Assembly: GCA_016215705.1 (NCBI GenBank)
Contig: JACRIR010000075.1
Span: 1-57,048, forward strand
Source: Candidatus Poribacteria bacterium
Lineage (GTDB): Bacteria > Abyssobacteria > SURF-5
DNA: 57,048 nt
Reading direction: 5' to 3'
Below the pieces are notes generated by a model. The model made no database searches. It was not told the DNA's origin and worked only from the letters and a program-made list of their open reading frames with translations. A program made the translations under genes and the position numbers. Shown here in pieces: positions 33,670-41,757 of the stretch. Positions within the stretch are counted from its first letter, which is position 1. The number at the start of each line of letters is the position of its first letter.

Positions 33670-34094
33670 ACCTGGCATCCCTGAATCCGCACAATCTGCG
33701 AAATCCACGGATTCCCCTGACTTTTTATCTCATCGCTTGACTCTTCATCATTTTTCGCATATGCTGCGGGTGGGACATTTTTGCCCGGAGTGTTCAAAAA
33801 AAGGCTCATCCGCTGAAGCAGCCAATCTGGAGTCTGTGAACGTAACCCGCTGCCAATACAAGACTTAAAACTAATAGATTCATAAGATAAGACCCTCGAT
33901 TCATTCGGCACAGAATATGCCAACATACCAATGAATACGCCATTGAATTCATTCTGGCGCGCCGTCACAATTATTTTTGTGGGTATGGGCGCATGGGTCT
34001 TCTTGGCCTGGCTTTCTCAAAGTTGCCGATGGCGGGCCAGTCTCTCTAAGCGCATATTTACGTATCAGTGCCTTTTCTATTTGGAGTGTTGTCG
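33670..34094. other. Spacer between the VWA-FHA paralogues
   Basis: 425 bases with no coherent frame. It contains the promoter at 33737-33765. A repeat-like TTTGCCCGG...AAAAAAAGGCTC stretch follows. A GTG-started frame from 34068 reads into copy 2, but the ATG at 34095 is better supported. Confidence 0.6.
33737..33765 (+). promoter_or_regulatory. Sigma-70 promoter ahead of VWA-FHA copy 2
   Basis: TTGACT (33737-33742), exactly 17 bases, TATGCT (33760-33765). It would produce a leader of roughly 320 bases. Copy 2 can therefore be expressed apart from copy 1. Confidence 0.6.
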
Positions 34095-36518
34095 ATGAGA
34101 GCGGAAGTATTTCCTGGAATGACTGGAAGGCGCTTTCACATCGCTCTCTTCGCCTTCCTGGTGATATTCCTGATCTCTTCCTCGTGTCCAAAAGCCTATG
34201 CCGCGAAAAACCGCGACCTGATCGTGGTCATAGACGTGAGCACAAGCATGAGAGACATCTTCGACGACACGAAGAAGGAAGCCAAACAATTGATCTCGTC
34301 GGCGCAATGGGGCGACAGAGTCACGCTGATAACATTCGGGCGCTCTTCCCGCCTGCTTGAGCGCGCGCGTGTGAAATCCTCGTATGATACGGCAAGGATA
34401 TTGTCGACGATAGACAATCTCGAGGCCACGGAGTTCGACACGAACCTCTCATCGGCTATGGAACGCGGACTGGAAGAAATGCGCCAGTATTATCAAGAAG
34501 CTCCGGACGCAGAGCGCGTGATGATGTGGCTCAGCGATGACAAAAGCAATCCGCCCAAGGATGTTCCGAATCTCATCACCTTCGAGGTATTGAAACAACG
34601 AGAGAACGGGCAGTTGCCGGATAACGGCTGGTTCGAGTTCAAGGCTCCTATAAAATCCGAGGTCGAATCGGATGTCAAATGGTTCATCGATTGGGCCAGT
34701 CGCCGCCAAAAAATGCAATTGAAAGTGGCGGCCCCCATAAGCGACGCAGGAACTGTCTTCACATCGAATCCGGAGGCGGAGCTATATGTCCAATTCGATC
34801 CGGAATCAAAGGCCGTGTGGGGCACGTCGTTTTCCGTCGTGGCAGAATTGATCGATCAGAATGACAAGTCTCGTTCCGTGAAGATTCCGGTCAACCCTGC
34901 CGTGGTCATCTGTTCCGGAACAGTGTGGACCCAGAAGATTCTCGTCAAGTTGCCCGACAAACCCGGCAATTACGATGTGAGGTTGAGCTTCCTCTTGCCT
35001 TCGGACAAGCTGCTTGAAATCACGCCGCCGCAAGCGCTGTTCAAAGCCAGAGTCGAGCGCGAGACGGAGATTGCCGACGCGCAGGGCGCCTCTGCCGACG
35101 ATGTCATTTCCGCTGCCTACCGGGAAGGCGCGCATAAGAACTCGGGAAGAGAGTCGTCGTTTGAGCGAAAAATGCGGACTCAATTGATTAGGGATTTGGA
35201 ACAACAAAGACGCGAACAACCGTCGGCAAGAGAGAACGTCGAGTTTGGCCCGATATACGGCGGCTCTGAGTATCAACGAAGCATACCTTTGTCCATGAGC
35301 AGAGGTATCCCTCTCGATACGATCCACATGAGAACCAACTTCCAACTTCCGGGCAGCCTCAAGCTCACACCCAGCTTCCGAATTTCAGAAGGAAAACTGT
35401 TCGTCGACCTGTCCTTGAACGCAAAGGAGTTCGTCACCACCACCGACGGATGGGAAGTGCGCGGAAGTCTGTCCTTCTTCTCTTCTGAAGAAGACGTTAA
35501 CATCACCCCGACGGATATTCCCGCAAGATTCTACAGCAAGAGCGTTCAGTGGCGATGGGGTAAGCAGGAACTCGTTGTGGCCGCCGAAGGCAAACAGGGA
35601 GACGACATAGTCCCCGGAGTCGTGGCATTCGTGAAATCAATTGCCCCAAGAGCAGGAAAAGCGCTGGCCGTTATTCTCGTCCTTTGTCTTGTCTACTATC
35701 TCACGATAAGATACTGGTTCGCTTCGACACATCTCGTAGGAACGCTCGAAATCGTCAAGAATCCTATGGGCCGCAAGCGAAGATACTTCAACTTGTATCG
35801 TCTCGGCAAGCGCAAGAAGGCAAATTCGCTTACGATCGGAAGCAGCAGCAAGGCCGATATCGCGCTGCCCCATGCCTCAGTGGCCGACATACATGCGACA
35901 ATAACGACGGCAAGCACCGACGCGGGTATCATCGTCTTTGTTCGCCCCTGCAACGGCAGCCGCGTGCTGGTCAACAATGTTCCATACTCTCGTCAGAAAG
36001 AGATTGGCGACAAGGACACGCTCACCATCGGTGATTGCGTATTCGTTTATACTCGTCCGGAACTCTACCGCAAGACGGTCGTCTGTTTCGCCGACGGCAG
36101 AACGATCCGTGGCTCCCTCGTCTCGTGGGATATCGATGCGCCCAGCTTCGAATTCCTTCCGCACGGAGCGCCTTCGGTCGACGCCAAAATGGTCATTTCC
36201 TTTTCCGAACTCAAAACGGTCTCTTTCATTCGCAAAAACACTCGCTTCTCGCTCGACCGCTTCTTGAATGCCGGCAATGGAAAAGGCAGCCGCAATGTCG
36301 AGATCATTTTCAAAGACGGCGACCTGATCGAGGGCCGCATCGTTGGCGAATCCGGCGAGTGGGACAAACGCTTTTACCTTTCTCCAAAGGACAACGAAGA
36401 GGTCGGGCTGGTTCTCGTCGAGCGGGCGGCAGTTCAAAACATATTCACACAGGAGACGATCGAGGAGCCGTTTATCCATATCCGCCGTGCGCTGCGCATG
36501 CTAACCGGCCGCCCATAG
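34095..36518 (+). CDS. VWA - TM - FHA transmembrane protein, copy 2
   Basis: An 807-residue paralogue of the preceding protein, with the same order: signal peptide (1-37, AYA), VWA with MIDAS DVSTSM (D47, S49, S51), an extracytoplasmic beta region and one helix (VILVLCLVYYLTI region, about 530-548). It continues with FHA (SLTIGSSSKADIALP, VADIHATI) and the two C-terminal modules (CFADGRTIRGSL..., VEIIFKDGDLIEGR...). The FHA Gly-Arg is Gly-Ser here, while the HATI histidine is kept. The ATG at 34095 has GGAG eight bases upstream. Conserved IVVMDIS and WLSDxKSNPPKDxPNLITFE blocks show that both copies are under selection. Separate promoters allow different expression. Confidence 0.85.
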   Translation: MRAEVFPGMTGRRFHIALFAFLVIFLISSSCPKAYAAKNRDLIVVIDVSTSMRDIFDDTKKEAKQLISSAQWGDRVTLITFGRSSRLLERARVKSSYDTARILSTIDNLEATEFDTNLSSAMERGLEEMRQYYQEAPDAERVMMWLSDDKSNPPKDVPNLITFEVLKQRENGQLPDNGWFEFKAPIKSEVESDVKWFIDWASRRQKMQLKVAAPISDAGTVFTSNPEAELYVQFDPESKAVWGTSFSVVAELIDQNDKSRSVKIPVNPAVVICSGTVWTQKILVKLPDKPGNYDVRLSFLLPSDKLLEITPPQALFKARVERETEIADAQGASADDVISAAYREGAHKNSGRESSFERKMRTQLIRDLEQQRREQPSARENVEFGPIYGGSEYQRSIPLSMSRGIPLDTIHMRTNFQLPGSLKLTPSFRISEGKLFVDLSLNAKEFVTTTDGWEVRGSLSFFSSEEDVNITPTDIPARFYSKSVQWRWGKQELVVAAEGKQGDDIVPGVVAFVKSIAPRAGKALAVILVLCLVYYLTIRYWFASTHLVGTLEIVKNPMGRKRRYFNLYRLGKRKKANSLTIGSSSKADIALPHASVADIHATITTASTDAGIIVFVRPCNGSRVLVNNVPYSRQKEIGDKDTLTIGDCVFVYTRPELYRKTVVCFADGRTIRGSLVSWDIDAPSFEFLPHGAPSVDAKMVISFSELKTVSFIRKNTRFSLDRFLNAGNGKGSRNVEIIFKDGDLIEGRIVGESGEWDKRFYLSPKDNEEVGLVLVERAAVQNIFTQETIEEPFIHIRRALRMLTGRP

Positions 36519-36551
36519 CTCTCAATTAAGAGATGAAAGGCCCCTCCGCTA

Positions 36552-37838
36552 TTGCCAGGTGACGAACAGCGCCGCAAAGTGATTAACGCCTGGTGCTTGT
36601 ACGACTGGGCAAACTCCTCTTTTGCGACGATCATCTTGTCCGCAGTCTTTCCCATCTACTTTGTCAAGGTGGCCGGCGCCTCGCTGCCACGCAATCTTGC
36701 GACCGCCTATTGGGGATACACGGCCTCCGGCGCACTTCTGCTCGTGGCTCTCAGTGCTCCGGCGCTCGGAGCAATAGCCGATTACTCCGGGGCGAAGAAG
36801 AAGTTCCTGCTCGCGTTTGCGACCATCGGGATTGTGTTTACCTGCCTTCTGGCGCTGGCAGGCAAAGGCGACTGGCCGGCGGCCTCACTGTTCTTCACAT
36901 TCGGATACATCGGGTTCTCGGGAAGCATCATCTTCTATGAATCGCTTCTGCCGCATATCTGCGGACCGGAGGATATCGACCGCGTTTCGTCAAAAGGTTT
37001 CTCCATCGGATATCTTGGCGGCGGACTGCTTCTCGCGCTCAACCTCGCATGGATACTGAGGCCGCGGATGTTCGGCATGGCGAATGCCGAGGTCGCAACT
37101 CGATTCTCCTTCCTGAGCGCCGGCATCTGGTGGGCCGTTTTCTCGATCCCGCTCTTCCGAAATGCGCCGGAGCCGGAGGCCGCGCGTCAAAGAGGGCAGG
37201 TAAACCCGATTCGCGCGGGATTTAAAAGACTCTCGCGCACTTTCCGCAACATCCGCCAACATAGGGAACTCACCAAGTTCCTCCTCGCGTTCTGGCTTTA
37301 CAGCGATGGGATTGGCACCGTCATCAAGATGGCGACCGTCTACGGCACGGAAATAGGCATCGGCCGAAACGCGCTTATCGGGGCCTTGCTGCTGGTGCAG
37401 TTCGTCGGCATCCCCTGCACAATGGCATTCGCGTGGCTCGCGAAACCGCTTGGGGTCAAACGCGCGATTTTCACCGCGCTCGGCATCTACTGCATCGTTT
37501 CTGTCGGCGGGTATTTCATGACAAGGGCGTGGCACTTCTGGCTGCTGGCAGTCATCGTGGCGACAGCCCAGGGAGGCGCGCAGGCGCTCAGCCGCTCACT
37601 CTTCGGACGAATGGTCCCAAAGGCAAAATCGGCGGAGTTCTTCGGGTTCTATAGCGTCAGCAGCAAATTCGCCGGCATCATCGGGCCTTTCTTGTTTGCC
37701 GTCATCGGCCAGATCACCGGCACGAGCAGACTCAGTATTGTGTCGCTGCTGGTTTTTTTCATAGGCGGCGCGTTTCTGCTGTCACGCGTAAATGTGGAGG
37801 CGGGTATGCGGGCCGCATCCGAAGATGTGCCCCTCTAA
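36552..37838 (+). CDS. MFS permease, UMF1/Atg22-like
   Basis: A 428-residue major facilitator with about twelve helices. It belongs to the UMF1/BtlA group related to the yeast vacuolar effluxer Atg22. Signatures are INAWCLYDWANSSFATIILSAVFPIYFVK, GAIADYSGAKKKFLL and YESLLPHIC. AQGGAQALSRSLFGRMVPK and SEFFGFYSVSSKFAGIIGP lie in the second half. Substrates of bacterial members are not known; amino acid or small-molecule efflux is a guess from Atg22. The TTG at 36552 is the most upstream plausible start. It begins 34 bases after the second VWA-FHA gene and could be co-transcribed. Confidence 0.85.
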   Translation: MPGDEQRRKVINAWCLYDWANSSFATIILSAVFPIYFVKVAGASLPRNLATAYWGYTASGALLLVALSAPALGAIADYSGAKKKFLLAFATIGIVFTCLLALAGKGDWPAASLFFTFGYIGFSGSIIFYESLLPHICGPEDIDRVSSKGFSIGYLGGGLLLALNLAWILRPRMFGMANAEVATRFSFLSAGIWWAVFSIPLFRNAPEPEAARQRGQVNPIRAGFKRLSRTFRNIRQHRELTKFLLAFWLYSDGIGTVIKMATVYGTEIGIGRNALIGALLLVQFVGIPCTMAFAWLAKPLGVKRAIFTALGIYCIVSVGGYFMTRAWHFWLLAVIVATAQGGAQALSRSLFGRMVPKAKSAEFFGFYSVSSKFAGIIGPFLFAVIGQITGTSRLSIVSLLVFFIGGAFLLSRVNVEAGMRAASEDVPL

Positions 37839-37999
37839 GCCGTCAGACGCCAGGAAAAACAGCTTCGCTTATGGGAATGTGTGGGGCACGCCAAGAAACG
37901 CCGCTATAGGCGCCAATTCATTCGCACTCATAATCAAAACAGGTCGGGCGCAGTCAAAATGCACAATTATCGGGCAGATTTTGCAAGGCTGACGTCCCC

Positions 38000-38029
38000 T
38001 TTACAACCAGCGCTGAAAAATGCCATAAT
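38000..38029 (+). promoter_or_regulatory. Sigma-70 promoter of the rhodanese gene
   Basis: TTTACA (38000-38005), an 18-base spacer and CATAAT (38024-38029). The coding start at 38087 is about 50 bases downstream of the expected transcription start. Confidence 0.5.
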
Positions 38030-38086
38030 TTTATAAGAAAAACCGGTCTGTGAATGCATCACAAGGCCGCGGAGGGAGTGATGGTA

Positions 38087-38470
38087 ATGATTACGGAAAC
38101 TCTCCAAAAACTATCGCCAAGGTCGGCATACTCCTATTTCGACCAAAGGCTCAAATACGAAATCGGACCAATGGAGTTGAAGCAGAGAATGGATGGGAAA
38201 CAAAGTGACTTTCAGTTGATCGATGTCCGTTCCCGCGATTCGTATAAAGAGGGGCACATCCCCGGCGCAAAGTCGGTTCCCTATGAAGAGTTCAATACAC
38301 TCACATGGGAGTTCTCGGAGGAGAGAGAGAACATTGTGTACTGCTATTCGCTTACGTGCCAACTCGCCATCAGCGCCGCAAAGTGGCTGGCGGAGAGAGG
38401 GTATCCGGTGAAAATGCTCGTTGGCGGGTATGACGAATGGAAGAAATGCGGGAACCCTGTGGATAAATAA
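38087..38470 (+). CDS. Single-domain rhodanese
   Basis: A 127-residue sulfurtransferase of one rhodanese domain: FQLIDVRSRDSYKEGHIPGAKSVPYEEF, the active loop IVYCYSLTCQLA with nucleophile Cys86, and MLVGGYDEW. The loop ends in Cys91-Gln rather than the usual Gly-Arg-Ser, so activity may differ. The ATG at 38087 is preferred for the GGAGGGAG ten bases upstream; 38081 is the alternative. It is monocistronic with a stem-loop after it. It may detoxify cyanide or deliver sulfur for FeS proteins. Confidence 0.85.
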   Translation: MITETLQKLSPRSAYSYFDQRLKYEIGPMELKQRMDGKQSDFQLIDVRSRDSYKEGHIPGAKSVPYEEFNTLTWEFSEERENIVYCYSLTCQLAISAAKWLAERGYPVKMLVGGYDEWKKCGNPVDK

Positions 38471-38522
38471 GATTGAGGGATGGCCCCTGAAAACAAGCGT
38501 CATGCGCGCGCATGACGGAGTG

Positions 38523-38548
38523 TCGGCCCGACTCTTTTTTCGGGCCGA
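38523..38548 (+). terminator. Stem-loop after the rhodanese gene
   Basis: TCGGCCCGA (38523-38531) pairs with TCGGGCCGA (38540-38548) around an 8-base loop. There is only a short T tract after it, so it is a probable but not textbook terminator. Confidence 0.5.
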
Positions 38549-38874
38549 TTGCTTGTGTGTCCCCACGTCTCCGGAGGCGCCGGACCCGGCCATGAGAGGA
38601 TTCCCGAAAACCATTGCCGGAGCATATTTACATAAGGACAATATGTTTAGATGCAATGCTATCTTTTCTCCCAAAAGGGGAACCCCCTTGCAATAAGTTT
38701 ACTGAAAATTCCTATCGCATTTTTTGCTTTCTTTTTGGCCCGGCCTATGGCATAATGCACTGTCATTGCGTTTGCCCTCACGGTCAATTTCAGGTGCGAT
38801 TTGGCAGCCCTGTGCACGCCGATGGATCACATTTCCTGCGAATGCACAAAAAGGGCAGTGGAGAGATTGGCAAG

Positions 38875-39231
38875 ATGGAGAGCAGCATACTCATAGTGGA
38901 AGACGACGCCGTGCAAAGACGGCAAATGGCGCGGGTGCTCAAGGCGGATGGCTACGGAGTTCGAGAAGCCTCAACAGGAACCGAGGCGGTTGCAAAACTT
39001 GCCGAGAACAACATAGCTATTGTCCTGACAGACCGGAAAATGCCGGGGATGGACGGCGTTTCTCTGCTCCTGCATATCAAAGCAAACTTCCCGAGTATCC
39101 CGGTCGCCATAATCACCGCCTACATGGAAGGTGTCGAAGAGTACCATCCGGACGCAGTTCTCGGTAAGCCATTCAGGTCGCAAGAGCTCATTGAGATGGT
39201 GCGGCATTTGCTGCGAAGAACAAACGACTGA
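38875..39231 (+). CDS. Single receiver-domain response regulator
   Basis: A 118-residue CheY-like domain with full conservation: D10/D11, phospho-acceptor D53 in VLTDRKMPGMDG, T81 in VAIITAY and K98 in LGKPF. No output domain is present. The ATG at 38875 is chosen because upstream in-frame codons do not resemble the family; GGAGAG lies ten bases before it. No kinase gene is near, so it may accept phosphate from an orphan or hybrid kinase elsewhere. Confidence 0.85.
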   Translation: MESSILIVEDDAVQRRQMARVLKADGYGVREASTGTEAVAKLAENNIAIVLTDRKMPGMDGVSLLLHIKANFPSIPVAIITAYMEGVEEYHPDAVLGKPFRSQELIEMVRHLLRRTND

Positions 39232-39565
39232 GCGTACCCGCGCCGACGAAGTCGATAGTAGGGCTCTACTCCCAACGCAGAAAGAAAACAAAGGCAATCG
39301 AAGATTGCCCCTGCCATTTACACTCGGTCTTTACCCTATTTTACCGCAAGAATCGATGACACGATGCCCTGTCGCATCCCCGCCAATTCTCATCCTCAGG
39401 GCATTTCTTCTCTTATTTGAGACTCTCCGGTGATCTCCATTTCCATACAACATAAACTGTAGGGGCGCGGCGTGCCGCGCCCCTACAGCAATTGCCAAAC
39501 AGATTCATCCGCCCAACCGAAGCCGGCCTGGGACCTTCGATTCTTGACCTTGGACTTTGGACTCC
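39232..39565. other. Intergenic region between convergent genes
   Basis: 334 bases with no gene. It includes a near-perfect hairpin (39457-39488) of the GGGGCGCGGC family. The remainder is low-complexity, with repeated GATTGCC/GATGAC words. Confidence 0.6.
39457..39488. repeat. 15-bp stem GGGGCGCGGC hairpin
   Basis: CTGTAGGGGCGCGGC (39457-39471) and GCCGCGCCCCTACAG (39474-39488) are perfect complements around GT. The outer arms CTGTAGGGGCGC recur at 41732-41743, so it belongs to the GGGCGC palindrome group. It lies between convergent genes. Confidence 0.85.
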
Positions 39566-40936
39566 TTAGAGCATCTCCTTTTCCATCTGGGCAATAGAAG
39601 CATCCAGCGCGTCAACGATTATGTCGATTTCTTTCTTCGTCGTCGTGAGTATCGGCGCCACCGCGACGTTCTCCAGCATGGCCCGGGCATAGACACCCTT
39701 ATCCCACGTCAGTTCTTCGATCCGGTGGGTGCTCTCCATCGGAAGCTCGCCGATAGGCTCCTTCGTGTCCTTATCTTTCACAATCTCGACGGCCGCCATC
39801 AAGCCAATCGAGCGGATGTCGCCGACGGACTTGTGGTCGTACAGCCCCTTAAGTCGGTCCTTGAGGTATGCGCCCATCTTGGCGGCGTTTTCCACAACCT
39901 TTTGATCCTCAATGATCTTCAGATTCGCCAGACCGGCCGCGCAACCCACGGGATGATTGTTATATGTGAACCCGTGCAGGAACGGCAAGAAGCTGGGCAA
40001 GTTAGTCTTAATTGTCTCGAAGACCTCGTTGCTCGCGATTGCGCCGCCAAGCGGGAAATAGCCGCTCGTGACGCCTTTCGCTATCGAAACAAGATCCGGC
40101 CGCACGTTCCAGTTCATGCAGCCAAACATCTTGCCCGTGCGCCCGAAGCCGGTGATTACCTCGTCCGCAATGAAGAGAACCTGATACTTGTCCAATATCT
40201 TGCGAACCATCGGCCAATACTCGGCGGGAGGCACAATCACTCCGCCCGTGCCGTGGACAGGCTCCGCGATGAAGGCGGCTACTGTCTCGGGGCCTTCTCT
40301 CAGGATCGCCTCCTCGAGTTGTTTGGCGCACCCGATTCCGCACTCGGGGTAGGTCAGGCCGAGTTCGCACCGATAACAATAAGGCGCCATGATGTGACTG
40401 AAGCCGGGCGGCAGCGGGTCGAAATTCGTCTTGAAAAACTCGATGCCCGTCGCACTCAACGAGCCGAAGGTGACGCCGTGATACGCAAGGTTCCGCGAGA
40501 TGATTTTCTTTTTGGTGTCTATCCCCTTGCACGCCCAATACATGCGCGCAAGCTTTATGTTCGTGTCATTCGTCTCCGAGCCGCCGCAAGTGAACATGAC
40601 GTGGCCCATGTTCCAGTCCTTCGGCATCAGACTGACCACCTTGGCTGCGAGCTCGATTGCCGGCGGTGAGGCAAAACCGAAAAAAGGTGAATAGTACTCC
40701 AGCTTCGCAAGCTGCTCCGTTATCGCATCGGCCACCGCCTTCTGCCCATGTCCTATGACCACGTTCCACAAGCTCGAAAACGCGTCGATATACTCGTTGC
40801 CGTCAATATCCTTGACGCGCGAGCCGTTCGCCTCAGTGATAATGCGCGCGCCATGTTGCTCATGCTCGGCAAGCTGAACGACAGGATGAAACATGTACTT
40901 CGCATCCAGTTTCTGGAGTTCTTCTTTCGATTTCAT
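39566..40936 (-). CDS. Class III omega-aminotransferase
   Basis: A 456-residue PLP-dependent aminotransferase. It has CGGSETNDTNIKLAR, YHGVTFGSLSATG and the FIADEVITGFGRTG motif (D258). The Schiff-base lysine is K287, in SIAKGVTSGYFPLGG. A CYRCELGLTYPECGIGC segment (187-203) is typical of the omega-amino-acid/taurine/putrescine-type enzymes that use pyruvate. The specific amine cannot be read from sequence. AGGAGG lies eight to nine bases upstream of the ATG at 40936. It follows the TetR regulator by 70 bases in the same direction and is probably its target. Confidence 0.9.
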   Translation of the reverse strand: MKSKEELQKLDAKYMFHPVVQLAEHEQHGARIITEANGSRVKDIDGNEYIDAFSSLWNVVIGHGQKAVADAITEQLAKLEYYSPFFGFASPPAIELAAKVVSLMPKDWNMGHVMFTCGGSETNDTNIKLARMYWACKGIDTKKKIISRNLAYHGVTFGSLSATGIEFFKTNFDPLPPGFSHIMAPYCYRCELGLTYPECGIGCAKQLEEAILREGPETVAAFIAEPVHGTGGVIVPPAEYWPMVRKILDKYQVLFIADEVITGFGRTGKMFGCMNWNVRPDLVSIAKGVTSGYFPLGGAIASNEVFETIKTNLPSFLPFLHGFTYNNHPVGCAAGLANLKIIEDQKVVENAAKMGAYLKDRLKGLYDHKSVGDIRSIGLMAAVEIVKDKDTKEPIGELPMESTHRIEELTWDKGVYARAMLENVAVAPILTTTKKEIDIIVDALDASIAQMEKEML

Positions 40937-41006
40937 AATGCTCCTCCTTGATGATCCACCAACCTCATGTGCTTCCAAGAACCGCGATCCCCTTCAATCC
41001 TCCATA

Positions 41007-41636
41007 TCATCCCCCCTCGCAGTCAATTTCTGCCTCATTTCCCATCAAATGCTTCCGCACGGTATCAGCCGCGAGTTTGTGAACCTTCTTCCGGTCCAAT
41101 GCCTTGGGTTCAATCACCCACTGAAGCGCCATCCCCTCGATCAGCGCCACCATCAACGAGGCGCTTTCACCGGCGTCCTGCCGGATAAACTCGCCGCTTT
41201 CGATTCCCTCTTTGATCACGCCGGCCAGAATATCCCGGTATACGCGAAGCAACTTCCTGAGAGACGCGCTGACGGCTTTGCGCTCGAATGCCATCTGCAC
41301 AAGATTGTAGAAAACCCGGTTCATCTCGCGGTTGAATATAGATTCGTCGACAAGAACCGCGATGACCATGTGGATTCTCTCCCACGCCGAATGGGCGCCG
41401 CGCGTTCGCTCCTGCAACATGCCGTCATATCGGGAAATGATGTAGTCCGCGAGCGCGGAAATTATCTCATCCTTGCTCTTGAAATAGTAGTGTATGACTC
41501 CGTAGTGCAGGCCGGCTCGTCTTGCGATATCCTTGACGGATATCTTCTCGTGGCCGTTGTCAACAAGACATTGGAACAGCGCTTCGACAATCTGTTCACG
41601 CCGTTGCGGAGCGACGATTTTTCTTGCCATGAGCAT
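41007..41636 (-). CDS. TetR-family autoregulator
   Basis: A 209-residue TetR regulator. The N-terminal helix-turn-helix is ISVKDIARRAGLHYGVIHYYFKSKDEIISAL, and the ligand-binding C-terminus resembles the BetI group. A perfect-consensus sigma-70 promoter (41684-41712) with a palindromic operator immediately downstream (41663-41684) controls it, so it is almost certainly self-repressing and controls the aminotransferase behind it. The inducer is probably an amine or amino acid (inference). The first ATG (41636) or the third codon ATG (41630) could start it. Confidence 0.9.
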   Translation of the reverse strand: MLMARKIVAPQRREQIVEALFQCLVDNGHEKISVKDIARRAGLHYGVIHYYFKSKDEIISALADYIISRYDGMLQERTRGAHSAWERIHMVIAVLVDESIFNREMNRVFYNLVQMAFERKAVSASLRKLLRVYRDILAGVIKEGIESGEFIRQDAGESASLMVALIEGMALQWVIEPKALDRKKVHKLAADTVRKHLMGNEAEIDCEGG

Positions 41637-41662
41637 CCCGGGATTCGATCGGAGGGAATAGA

Positions 41663-41684
41663 TTAAGTTAGTTGACTGACTTAA
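41663..41684 (-). promoter_or_regulatory. TetR operator palindrome
   Basis: TTAAGTTAG (41663-41671) and CTGACTTAA (41676-41684) form an inverted repeat with one mismatch around TTGA. It begins at the last base of the -10 hexamer, so bound repressor would block transcription of its own gene and the aminotransferase. Confidence 0.75.
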
Positions 41685-41712
41685 TTATATCGGCCACCTG
41701 TCGCTTTGTCAA
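41684..41712 (-). promoter_or_regulatory. Full-consensus sigma-70 promoter for tetR
   Basis: On the minus strand TTGACA (41712-41707), exactly 17 bases, TATAAT (41689-41684): both hexamers and the spacing are ideal. The predicted start lies inside the operator palindrome, about 40 bases before the first ATG of the regulator. Confidence 0.85.
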
Positions 41713-41737
41713 GAGGGAATGTCAAGAAATCCTGTAG

Positions 41738-41757
41738 GGGCGCGATTCATCGCGCCC
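41738..41757. repeat. GGGCGC palindrome overlapping a gene end
   Basis: GGGCGCGATTCATCGCGCCC. The TGA stop of the polyferredoxin gene (41747-41749 on the minus strand) is inside it, so the repeat supplies the last codons. Confidence 0.85.

Noticed and set aside
38741-38770. Sigma-54 promoter ahead of the receiver gene
   Set aside because: TTGGCCCGGCCTATGGC resembles the -24 half, but the -12 element has ATGGC instead of TTGCA/T.
39557-40669. 370-codon plus-strand frame opposite the aminotransferase
   Set aside because: Antisense to a class III aminotransferase with its lysine motif and a perfect Shine-Dalgarno.
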